Positions 1-4,399 of a stretch of 7,561 bases of DNA are shown here, piece by piece. A program made the position numbers and the translations under genes. Position 1 is the stretch's first letter. Each line of letters begins with the position of its first letter. The notes beneath the pieces were generated by a model. That model had not been told where the DNA came from, did no database searches, and saw only the letters and a program-made list of their open reading frames with translations. Origin of the DNA: Planococcus shixiaomingii (lineage in GTDB: Bacteria; Bacillota; Bacilli; Bacillales_A; Planococcaceae); the NCBI RefSeq assembly GCF_030413615.1, contig NZ_CP129237.1, positions 1 through 7,561 of the forward strand, in the 5' to 3' direction.

Positions 1-240
1 AATTTGTATGAGAAAAGCCCGATATTCTCAGGTGGATCATATTGCTTTTTTGGGCATTAGAACCCCTTGCCTGCACTGTTTAGACAGCCCTCTCCCAGAC
101 TTTTTTCTCTTTAACCCAGCTACCACAAGCAACTTTCCTTGGCCCGCTGCCCAAACCCCTTACAAGCCGAAATTACAAAGCACAACGCCCGGTAAAGCCC
201 CTAAAATGGCCTCTATTACAAATAATTTGTATCAGAAAAG
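1..240. repeat. Pair of 17-bp imperfect direct repeats at the left edge
   Basis: AATTTGTATGAGAAAAG at 1-17 recurs as AATTTGTATCAGAAAAG at 224-240, with one mismatch in 17. The right copy overlaps the U-tract of the terminator after the small gene that ends at 261. The stretch between the copies has no gene I can support: a plus-strand open frame from 8 to 304 has no ribosome binding site and overlaps the end of the better-supported minus-strand gene. The repeat could be a recombination footprint, part of a duplicated terminator, or chance. Confidence 0.45.
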
Positions 241-260
241 AGGCAGGGAAAATCCCCACC
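233..260 (-). terminator. Intrinsic terminator of the resolvase operon
   Basis: Read on the minus strand, GGUGGGG pairs with CCCUGCC (plus 254-260 with 242-248; two G-U pairs) around an AUUUU loop, followed by UCUUUUCUG. It begins directly after the TAA stop of the 68-aa gene, as expected for the end of a resolvase plus small-gene transcript. Confidence 0.6.
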
Positions 261-467
261 TTAAAGCTTTCTGCTATTGGAAACCTTATGATAAAGTTCC
301 ATAACCTCGATGTTTTCCTGTTCCCACTCAGGATTTTCCTGCTTTGGAATATCAAAAGCTGATTCCATATCAGTCATAAGGTCAGCTAACGCCAAATCTT
401 TTCGTCTTCCAGTAAGTCTCCCTAGCATTATTATTTCAAAGCGTTTTTCGTAGTAGTCCAATGTCAT
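261..467 (-). CDS. Small unknown protein coupled to the resolvase
   Basis: This encodes a 68-residue acidic soluble protein (MTLDYYEKRFEIIMLGRL...), with no membrane segment or motif I recognise. Its ATG overlaps the resolvase stop in an ATGA arrangement (464-467), and AGAGG lies seven bases upstream inside the end of the resolvase gene, so translational coupling is likely. It is predicted to be mostly helical, with a charged middle and a basic last few residues (NSRKL). The tight linkage suggests an accessory to recombination or a co-transferred plasmid gene, but no function can be assigned from sequence. A terminator follows immediately. The reading frame is well supported; the function is unknown. 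Confidence 0.75.
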   Translation of the reverse strand: MTLDYYEKRFEIIMLGRLTGRRKDLALADLMTDMESAFDIPKQENPEWEQENIEVMELYHKVSNSRKL

Positions 468-1036
468 ACTGTAACCTCTAATTCTTTGGCTTTAGCATAA
501 ATGGTAGAACGAGGAACGCCAGTGGCTTTCGCTATATCGTTGACGCTTAAACCGTTTTTCTTTCTATCCTCATACATCTTCATAGCCTTTTTAACGTCCT
601 TCTCAGGCTTTCCAGTGCGTCCCATGTGTGTTCCTTTAGCCTTGGCACGTTCTCGTCCCTCAGTCGTTCTATCTATGATTAAATCACGTTCAAATTCAGC
701 CACAGCCCCTAGCATAGTAAACATGAATTTACCTGAAGCAGTTGAAAAGTCAATCTGTTCCTTGATGAATACTAAAGCAATATCGCGTTCCTGCATTTCG
801 TTAGCAATCTTATGTAAATCAAAGGTACTTCTGGCAAGTCTATCAATCTTATAAACGACTAATTTGTCACCTTTTCTTAACTGCTTTAATACTTCAGCAA
901 GTTCCTTACGGTCACTTTTAGCACCACTTTCCTTCTCCATAAAGATTTCCTCACAGCCATATTCTTTCAACGCCTCTTCTTGTAAAGATAAATCCTGACT
1001 ATTAGTCGAAACTCGTCCATATCCAAAAATCTTCAT
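464..1036 (-). CDS. Serine recombinase, resolvase/invertase family
   Basis: The 190-residue protein is full length for a small serine resolvase. It would cut and rejoin DNA at a res-type site through a phosphoserine link, commonly to resolve plasmid multimers or transposon cointegrates. Seen in the sequence: GYGRVSTNSQ at the N terminus with nucleophile Ser10 and Arg8; YKIDRLARS at about 62-70, carrying the conserved DRLxR arginines (66 and 69); the EFERDLI segment at about 114-120 at the start of the long E helix; and a C-terminal helix-turn-helix at about 162-183 (LSVNDIAKATGVPRSTIYAKA). No large C-terminal domain is present, so it is not a large serine integrase. AAGGGGTG lies seven bases before the ATG. 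A palindromic region upstream may be its binding site. Family assignment is firm; the choice between resolvase and invertase is inferred from context, since no invertible segment is evident. Confidence 0.95.
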   Translation of the reverse strand: MKIFGYGRVSTNSQDLSLQEEALKEYGCEEIFMEKESGAKSDRKELAEVLKQLRKGDKLVVYKIDRLARSTFDLHKIANEMQERDIALVFIKEQIDFSTASGKFMFTMLGAVAEFERDLIIDRTTEGRERAKAKGTHMGRTGKPEKDVKKAMKMYEDRKKNGLSVNDIAKATGVPRSTIYAKAKELEVTV

Positions 1037-1057
1037 TTTAGAACACCCCTTTTATAC

Positions 1058-1184
1058 GTCTAAAAGTTAATTAACTTCTGTAATTTAATTCTAGACTAAC
1101 TTCTAGATTGTGTAAAGGGGTAATTCCGAAAGAAAAACGAGTGTTTTTTCTACCTGTCAGAAGTTATGACTTCTAGATTTGGAT
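1058..1184. promoter_or_regulatory. Candidate res site and operator upstream of the resolvase
   Basis: Three related inverted elements share the half-site AACTTCT/AGAAGTT. Site one is centred at about 1070 and contains the perfect 14-bp palindrome AAGTTAATTAACTT (1064-1077). Site two is centred at about 1099 (TCTAGA-CTAACT-TCTAGA). Site three is centred at about 1169 (AGAAGT-TATG-ACTTCT). Serine resolvases commonly bind two or three such dimer sites next to their own gene, and site one overlaps the probable promoter (TATAAA on the minus strand near 1052). Spacing is not that of classical Tn3 res, so the assignment is inferential. A 6-bp AT stem (AAAAAC-GAGT-GTTTTT) lies between sites two and three. 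Confidence 0.45.
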
Positions 1185-1427
1185 TTTCATCAGTTCTTTA
1201 TTCTTTTCTAAAGCCATTTCAAACCTTTTCCGCATTACGCTATTGGCAGCAGGAAATCCCAAAGCCTGAAACTCTTGCCAGTCTTTCACAGATTGACCAT
1301 CAATGATCCATTTCCCCTTTACCTTCTCAGCGTCAATAATTCCAACGCTTATCCAGTAAGTAACAGTTGTACGACTAACCCCGAAAATCGGCATTGCTTC
1401 AGTGATTGTGTAAGTTTTCTTATCCAT
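1173..1427 (-). CDS. Helix-turn-helix DNA-binding protein, excisionase/MerR-like
   Basis: The 84-residue product opens with KKTYTITEAMPIFGVSRTTVTYWISVGIIDAEKVKGKWIIDGQSVKDW, the layout of an excisionase/MerR-type winged helix: a helix-turn-helix at about residues 8-28, followed by the wing and the (I)DGQSV segment typical of small HTH_17-like proteins. The C-terminal 30 residues form a charged helix (RKRFEMALEKNKELM). The start is set by AGGGGG about seven bases before the ATG. It may act as a directionality or architectural factor for the neighbouring resolvase, or as a local repressor. Both roles are inferred from domain and proximity; it is transcribed in the same direction but separated by 136 bases containing the repeats. 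Confidence 0.8.
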   Translation of the reverse strand: MDKKTYTITEAMPIFGVSRTTVTYWISVGIIDAEKVKGKWIIDGQSVKDWQEFQALGFPAANSVMRKRFEMALEKNKELMKIQI

Positions 1428-1598
1428 GACATTTCCCCCTACTAATCTTTTTCTCTAGCCATATACCATTTCTTTACAGTACTTATATAATCCTTTTACC
1501 TTTTTTAGATTTTTACACTCCTCAACTTTAACCGACTACTTAAATACAGATTTTTTGATTAGATATGATTGATCCAACCCAATTCGGGGCTTATCTTT
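1428..1598. other. AT-rich divergent spacer
   Basis: This separates the minus-strand HTH gene from the plus-strand GC-rich block. It contains several weak TATA-like boxes (TATAAT at 1486-1491, TATGAT at 1564-1569) without a convincing -35 element. No gene is visible. Confidence 0.4.
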
Positions 1599-1613
1599 AG
1601 GAGACTAATTTTT

Positions 1614-1709
1614 ATGGGGGGTTTTCTTTATGGATTCGATTCTTTTGAATATCTTGATTTCGCTTGGTGTAGCAGTAGCCGTAGCACTACTGGCACCTGC
1701 ACTAGATAG
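1614..1709 (+). CDS. Possible overlapping leader peptide
   Basis: A 31-codon frame (MGGFLYGFDSFEYLDFAW...) starts at an ATG placed ten bases after AGGAG (1599-1603), a better-placed classical ribosome binding site than that of the hydrophobic frame it overlaps. Its GGGGGG codons (1616-1621) double as the putative ribosome binding site of the frame starting at 1630. It could be a translated leader that controls the inner frame, as mok does for hok in enteric type I systems; this is an analogy of layout only. It could equally be a chance frame. Confidence 0.3.
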   Translation: MGGFLYGFDSFEYLDFAWCSSSRSTTGTCTR

Positions 1710-1809
1710 GCTAGCTGCCTTGATTAAGAACAGCCCATTCCAGTCGTTCGTAGTAGCAGGGCTATCGGTGTCACTGGTGCTACTGGTGCTGATAGCAGGC
1801 AGGCTGTGA
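1630..1809 (+). CDS. Small two-helix membrane peptide, toxin- or bacteriocin-like
   Basis: This 59-residue hydrophobic peptide has two predicted membrane segments, about residues 4-24 (ILLNILISLGVAVAVALLAP) and 41-57 (VVAGLSVSLVLLVLIAG), separated by a short polar turn (LDRLAALIKNSPFQS). It would sit in the cytoplasmic membrane. A run of six G ends eight bases before the ATG, the same kind of site that precedes the 35-aa peptide at 2543. Codon use is unlike the rest of the window, rich in GTA, GCA and CTG. The same frame stays open for 55 codons after the TGA, giving a very basic tail if read through. Candidates are a type I toxin, a holin-like or leaderless bacteriocin peptide, or the front of a gene broken by a nonsense codon. 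I do not recognise a named family. Confidence 0.5.
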   Translation: MDSILLNILISLGVAVAVALLAPALDRLAALIKNSPFQSFVVAGLSVSLVLLVLIAGRL

Positions 1810-1977
1810 GGCTGTAGTAGCAGTCCCACCTTGCCAAGTAAACAGCGACAGCTGCAGGACACCAGCAAAGCGAGAGGCAAGCACATCAAGGGAAGGCATG
1901 GACAAGGCAAGACGCAAGAGAGAAGGCAAAGGGAACGACACAAGTGGAACGAATGGGGCAAACGAAAAAAAGAATGA
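1810..1977 (+). pseudogene. Open, highly basic in-frame extension after the TGA
   Basis: Reading on in the frame of the 59-aa peptide, 55 codons remain open to the TGA at 1975-1977. They encode a tail very rich in Arg, Lys and Gln, for example KARGKHIKGRHGQGKTQERR and then QRERHKWNEWGKRKKE. No ATG or good ribosome binding site starts it independently. It may be the severed second half of a membrane-anchor plus basic-tail protein, a readthrough product, or non-coding RNA sequence: the plus strand is strikingly poor in T here (about 7 in 142 bases). Confidence 0.3.
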
Positions 1978-2038
1978 AACGCAACTATCGCAAGCACTAG
2001 CATTGTACTTGTCGTGCCTTTGCCGTGCGGATCAGTAG
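1898..2038 (+). CDS. Possible small charged peptide
   Basis: A 46-codon frame (MDKARRKREGKGNDTSGTNG...) overlaps the basic extension in another frame. A purine-rich AAGGGA sits four bases before the ATG, close for a ribosome binding site. The N-terminal half is basic and hydrophilic; the C-terminal part is more hydrophobic and has two cysteines (ALYLSCLCRADQ). No family is recognised. Low T content makes chance open frames likely in this block, so support is weak. Confidence 0.2.
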   Translation: MDKARRKREGKGNDTSGTNGANEKKNETQLSQALALYLSCLCRADQ

Positions 2039-2050
2039 ATACTTTTGCAG

Positions 2051-2095
2051 GTACCGAAGGGGTACCCATGGGAGGCACCCCCATCTACCGGCCCG
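2051..2095. repeat. Cluster of GC-rich short palindromes
   Basis: GGTACC occurs twice five bases apart (around 2051-2067) and can fold as one stem. It is followed by ATGGG-AGGCACC-CCCAT (about 2069-2085) and by the odd palindrome ACCGG-C-CCGGT (about 2087-2097). These close the GC-rich block exactly where the sequence returns to AT-rich. They may be hairpins at the end of a transcript or a joining scar. Confidence 0.4.
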
Positions 2096-2097
2096 GT

Positions 2098-2376
2098 CTG
2101 GTGTTCAAAAAATATACGCCCCACTTTTCAAACCTTTCTGTCATAAACCTTTTCTGAGATTGCGATTTTAAGCCGTTTAATTTTATTTAGACAAAGGATT
2201 CATCATCCAATCATTCATATGAGGGCGACTTTATGTGGTTGTCTTAAAAACCGATACAGTTGTAACGGTTTTTTCTAAGTAGTTTTTGTTATGATTAAAA
2301 ATAGCAATGCTGCCTGACTATATAGAGAAAAAAGTTTGTAGCAAAGCTGAAATTCCGTTTCTTCCAATGTCAAAAC
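2098..2376. other. AT-rich spacer without a gene
   Basis: This lies between the GC-rich block and the toxin-antitoxin locus. It carries the bidirectional terminator at 2246-2274 and a short direct repeat (AAACCTTTCTG near 2131 and AAACCTTTTCTG near 2145). I see no reading frame with a ribosome binding site. Confidence 0.4.
2246..2274. terminator. Bidirectional intrinsic terminator
   Basis: AAAAACCG (2246-2253) and CGGTTTTTT (2266-2274) form a stem around a 12-base loop, with a U-tract in either direction. On the plus strand it would end transcripts from the 1.6-2.1 kb block; on the minus strand it would stop read-through of antisense RNA from the neighbouring locus. Confidence 0.65.
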
Positions 2377-2378
2377 AC

Positions 2379-2406
2379 AAAAAAAACCCATGCCTTAAAC
2401 GGCATG
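2379..2406 (-). terminator. Minus-strand intrinsic terminator upstream of the toxin-like gene
   Basis: A 6-bp stem CATGCC/GGCATG with a TTAAAC loop is followed on the minus strand by eight U (plus A-run 2379-2386). It points away from the toxin-like gene and ends no visible coding sequence. Confidence 0.65.
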
Positions 2407-2429
2407 AGTTCTGGACTGTAATAGACAAT

Positions 2430-2459
2430 TTGGAAAACGACATAGCAATAAGCTATAAT
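2430..2459 (+). promoter_or_regulatory. Promoter of the toxin-like mRNA
   Basis: TTGGAA (2430-2435) and a perfect TATAAT (2454-2459) are 18 bases apart. Transcription should start near 2466, giving a leader of about 77 bases before the start codon at 2543. Confidence 0.65.
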
Positions 2460-2464
2460 AAAAT

Positions 2465-2507
2465 ATCGAGTTTTTATAGATGATCCTACTCATCCATAAA
2501 TTTCGAT
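2465..2507 (+). promoter_or_regulatory. Structured 5' leader hairpin of the toxin-like mRNA
   Basis: ATCGA (2465-2469) pairs with TCGAT (2503-2507). Inside it, TTTAT-a-GATGA (2473-2483) pairs with TCATC-c-ATAAA (2490-2500) around a six-base loop. It begins at the predicted transcription start. Such 5' stems stabilise type I toxin mRNAs and delay their translation. A second small stem (AAGA/TCTT) flanks the G6 ribosome binding site at 2530-2535. Confidence 0.5.
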
Positions 2508-2542
2508 GTTCACACGTCACTCCCAAGAAGGGGGGTCTTCCA

Positions 2543-2650
2543 ATGGACGGTTCTTTTGTTGTCAGCTGTTTGTTGTTTCTTGTCGCTTACACTGGCTTAG
2601 TCTACACAGTCACAAAGGACATTCACAAGAGTAAAGACCAAGAATCTTAA
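2543..2650 (+). CDS. 35-aa single-helix membrane peptide, probable type I toxin
   Basis: MDGSFVVSCLLFLVAYTGLV is followed by a polar, charged tail (YTVTKDIHKSKDQES). This is the one-membrane-segment plus charged C terminus layout of Gram-positive type I toxins (Fst, TxpA/BsrG and related holin-like peptides), although the residues do not match a member I can name. The ATG follows GGGGGG (2530-2535) by seven bases. The gene has its own promoter, a folded leader, a hairpin across the stop codon and a strong terminator, and an antisense terminator lies upstream. On a plasmid such a unit would kill plasmid-free daughters by membrane damage when the labile antisense RNA decays. The coding call is likely; the toxin role is inferred from architecture. 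Confidence 0.65.
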   Translation: MDGSFVVSCLLFLVAYTGLVYTVTKDIHKSKDQES

Positions 2651-2673
2651 AATCAATGAGGGTTGATTTTAAG
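2646..2673 (+). repeat. Perfect 11-bp hairpin across the toxin stop codon
   Basis: CTTAAAATCAA (2646-2656) and TTGATTTTAAG (2663-2673) flank a TGAGGG loop and include the TAA stop. No U-tract follows directly, so it is more likely an mRNA-stability or antisense-pairing structure than a terminator. Confidence 0.6.
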
Positions 2674-2695
2674 GTAAAGCAGAAATCCTTTTGAC

Positions 2696-2723
2696 AGACG
2701 ACTTTTATGGTCGTCTTTTTTTT
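2696..2723 (+). terminator. Strong intrinsic terminator of the toxin-like mRNA
   Basis: AGACGAC (2696-2702) pairs with GTCGTCT (2710-2716) around TTTTATG, followed by a run of eight T. Predicted transcript length from the upstream promoter is about 255 nt. Confidence 0.8.
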
Positions 2724-3084
2724 ATGTTTTTTATTTAGTATTTGATTATCCTAAGCAAGTTATAAAGGTACGTTATACCATTATTTCTTACACCTGTGAA
2801 AGTTTAAAAACTAAACTATTATACACACTGTGAAGAATAAATCAACTTCCTTTGGTAACGTCTTAGTTACCATTATGATAACTTACCGTTGACTAAGAAT
2901 CAATTTTAATTTGACAATAGATAATTTTGTCAACTGTTCTTACTGGGTATTACTAAAATACTTGTACATTTTTAGATATTTCAGCAAGAAAAGTACGGGT
3001 TTTTTTCTTTCATTTGATAACCAGGAAGTAAATGTAATCTTCCAATACATATATTTCCTATTTGAAAGTTAATAGTTTAATATT
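2724..3084. other. AT-rich intergenic stretch with short inverted repeats
   Basis: No gene is visible. It contains one copy of the 11-mer GTACGTTATAC (2768-2778), the hairpin TGGTAAC-GTCTTA-GTTACCA (2853-2872), and GGAAG-10-CTTCC (3024-3043) beyond the end of the minus-strand operon. No convincing U-tract terminator for that operon was found. Confidence 0.4.
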
Positions 3085-3243
3085 TTATTCTTTCAAAAGT
3101 TCATCTTGTAAATTCGGATTAGCATATTTAACCATCAAATAACGGTGGATAGCTTCATTATCAAACTCGGTGGGCTTCAAAGCCTCTACAGGGGCATTTA
3201 AACCTTCAAGAATGGTTTGCATCGGGTCTTTGATTTCACTCAC
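3085..3243 (-). CDS. 52-aa unknown acidic protein, GTG start
   Basis: The start is the GTG at 3243-3241: AAGGAGG ends eight bases before it, and GTGAGTGA overlaps the stop of the upstream coiled-coil gene. A longer frame from an ATG at 3288 lacks a ribosome binding site and would overlap the neighbour by 53 bases. The protein (reading from V/M, SEIKDPMQTILEGLNAPVEA...) is mostly acidic with a helical C-terminal half. It ends NPNLQDELLKE, and no motif is recognised. The overlap implies coupled, roughly equal expression with the coiled-coil protein, so they may form a complex. It is the last gene of a three-gene minus-strand cassette. Confidence 0.75.
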   Translation of the reverse strand: MSEIKDPMQTILEGLNAPVEALKPTEFDNEAIHRYLMVKYANPNLQDELLKE

Positions 3244-3892
3244 CGCCAGTAGCCTCCTTAGCAGGTTTTTTGTTCTTGAAATCTCCATGGATATAGCCGT
3301 TCGTGGCTGCGTCTACATGGTAACGGTCTAATACAGATTTTCCGATAGTGTAGAAATTAGGCTTGCTACGTTCCCAATCTTGACGGTAACGGATATTGCG
3401 GTGAACTTCATTCACTTTTGAATCTTGGTAGACAGCATTTAAACCGCTGGAAATAGCGTCATGTTGCTGTCTTAGCTGTTCGGACATATCAGCAATCTCT
3501 TCTAACATCGTGTAAAGGTGACAGTCCATAATCTCCTGTACTTTTGCAGAATAAGATGGCTTCCCTTTACTGTCCTCAGCCATAGCACCGCCAAAAATCG
3601 GAACATACTTCAGTTTCAGTTCGTGCCGTTCCTCTTCTAATTCAGCCAGTACACTATTGATAATATCCGCACGGACAGAGATTTCTTTGCCTCTCATTCT
3701 CAGATAAACCCGGTCGGAAACGTTGGCACCCTCTTGATCCATTATGTTTTGCGTCAATTCCTGCTGTAGCAACTCTAATTCAGCGTTTAATTCGTCTTCC
3801 TGTGCATCCAATAGCTGAACTTCATTCTGATAAGCAGCCACAGCTTTTTTTGACTCCACATATAAATCTGGCACTATGATTTTTTCATTCAT
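3236..3892 (-). CDS. Coiled-coil protein of unknown function
   Basis: About 218 residues, soluble. Residues about 15-50 (VAAYQNEVQLLDAQEDELNA and onward) and about 70-95 (IINSVLAELEEERHELKLK) have strong coiled-coil character, with more helix around 120-150. The C-terminal third (IRYRQDWERSKPNFYTIGKS, then a segment with DRYHVDAATNGYIHGDF) is aromatic and basic and looks like a compact domain, ending in a basic KNKKPAKEA tail. AGAGGA lies about eight bases before the ATG. It is the middle gene of the XRE - coiled coil - 52-aa cassette. It resembles small plasmid or phage hypothetical proteins in composition, but I recognise no family. Replication accessory, segregation or a defence role are all open. 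Confidence 0.8.
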   Translation of the reverse strand: MNEKIIVPDLYVESKKAVAAYQNEVQLLDAQEDELNAELELLQQELTQNIMDQEGANVSDRVYLRMRGKEISVRADIINSVLAELEEERHELKLKYVPIFGGAMAEDSKGKPSYSAKVQEIMDCHLYTMLEEIADMSEQLRQQHDAISSGLNAVYQDSKVNEVHRNIRYRQDWERSKPNFYTIGKSVLDRYHVDAATNGYIHGDFKNKKPAKEATGGE

Positions 3893-3920
3893 TGTTGTTT
3901 TCCTCTTTTCTTAGATTCGT

Positions 3921-4199
3921 TTATTTAAGCCCTCTGGCTTCACGTAATTCAATCACACGTCTTAAACTAGCCACTTCCATATTTGAAAGCCTAATACGGC
4001 TACAAGCGTCCTTAAATCGCGAGGCGTAAAGTGGTGTCCATTGAAGTTCCTGGCGTTCTAATCGACTTAGTGTCGGAACGTCTACCCCCATGTACTCGGA
4101 CATATTTTTCAGGGTTAAATTCCGTTGAATCCGCACCAGCTTCAGGAAACGGTAGTCTAAATGATAGTCCTGATTGTATGGTAATTTTGTATTCGTCAT
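3921..4199 (-). CDS. XRE-type helix-turn-helix regulator
   Basis: From the ATG at 4199 this gives 92 residues. AGGAG nine bases upstream selects this start over a TTG at 4256. The sequence FLKLVRIQRNLTLKNMSEYM followed by GVDVPTLSRLERQ (about residues 17-50) is a typical XRE/lambda-repressor fold with the helix-turn-helix at LTLKNMSEYMGVDVPTLSRLE. The rest (YASRFKDACSRIRLSNMEVA...) continues the helical bundle and ends in a short charged helix. It heads the cassette with the coiled-coil and 52-aa genes, 28 bases before the next start, so it probably autoregulates that operon. Function as a DNA-binding regulator is well supported; the operator is not identified. Confidence 0.85.
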   Translation of the reverse strand: MTNTKLPYNQDYHLDYRFLKLVRIQRNLTLKNMSEYMGVDVPTLSRLERQELQWTPLYASRFKDACSRIRLSNMEVASLRRVIELREARGLK

Positions 4200-4259
4200 G
4201 CTTACTATCTCCTCTTTTATTAGTGTTTGATTACAATTTTTTTGTATCTCAAGCAAAAG

Positions 4260-4285
4260 AAAAAAGGACTGGCAAAAGCCAATCC
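4260..4285 (-). terminator. Intrinsic terminator after the MerR-like coiled-coil gene
   Basis: On the minus strand GGAUUGGC pairs with GCCAGUCC (plus 4278-4285 with 4266-4273; one U-G pair) around UUUU and is followed by six U. It separates the coiled-coil tether gene from the XRE operon, whose promoter must lie in the short gap up to 4199. Confidence 0.85.
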
Positions 4286-4399
4286 TCTATTCTTCGGGGG
4301 ATCCCTGAGTTGAATATCCGTAGCAAGGTACAAGTCCCTGCCTTACTTTATAGTGCATGGCAATAACATTTTTACTGGTCGGGTTTTGAAGAAATTACT
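4286..4399 (-). other. Structured 3' untranslated region or small RNA
   Basis: The 114 bases between the stop of the MerR-like gene and its terminator can fold: GCAGGG pairs with CCTTGC around ACTTGTA (plus 4323-4341), and GGGATCCC lies near 4303. A TATAAA box near 4358-4363 (minus) could start a separate small RNA ending at the terminator, but no good -35 element accompanies it. Confidence 0.3.

Larger units (their letters stand above)
2379..2592 (-). ncRNA. Putative antisense RNA (antitoxin) to the 35-aa peptide mRNA
   Basis: A clear minus-strand terminator lies at 2379-2406: CATGCC (2389-2394) pairs with GGCATG (2401-2406), and eight U follow. No minus-strand gene ends here, so it implies a short non-coding transcript. 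A candidate promoter inside the peptide gene reads TTGTGA (plus 2623-2628) and TAGACT (plus 2599-2604) with an 18-base spacer. It would give an RNA of about 214 nt covering the start codon, ribosome binding site and leader of the toxin-like mRNA. The terminator is firm; the promoter and 5' end are guesses. Confidence 0.4.

Noticed and set aside
8..304. Plus-strand open frame of 98 codons at the left edge
   Set aside because: No ribosome binding site, unusual composition, and it overlaps the terminator and 3' end of the better-supported minus-strand gene.
173..355. Minus-strand open frame of 60 codons
   Set aside because: It is a shifted frame over the 68-aa gene and its terminator, with no start signal.
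501..854. Plus-strand open frame opposite the resolvase
   Set aside because: It lies wholly within the certain resolvase gene on the other strand and has no ribosome binding site.
1605..2084. Long minus-strand open frame of 159 codons across the GC-rich block
   Set aside because: Its product is a low-complexity Ser/Leu/Cys/Pro/Ala-rich string with no domain; the plus strand's lack of T removes minus-strand stop codons, which explains its length. The plus-strand hydrophobic frame has a better ribosome binding site.
3244..3288. Longer start (ATG at 3288) for the 52-aa protein
   Set aside because: No ribosome binding site and a 53-base overlap; the GTG at 3243 has AAGGAGG at ideal distance.
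4200..4256. Longer start for the XRE regulator (TTG at 4256)
   Set aside because: The ATG at 4199 has AGGAG at good spacing; the extension would run back to the upstream terminator.
4031..4366. Plus-strand open frame of 111 codons
   Set aside because: It is opposite the XRE gene and runs through a clear terminator; no ribosome binding site.
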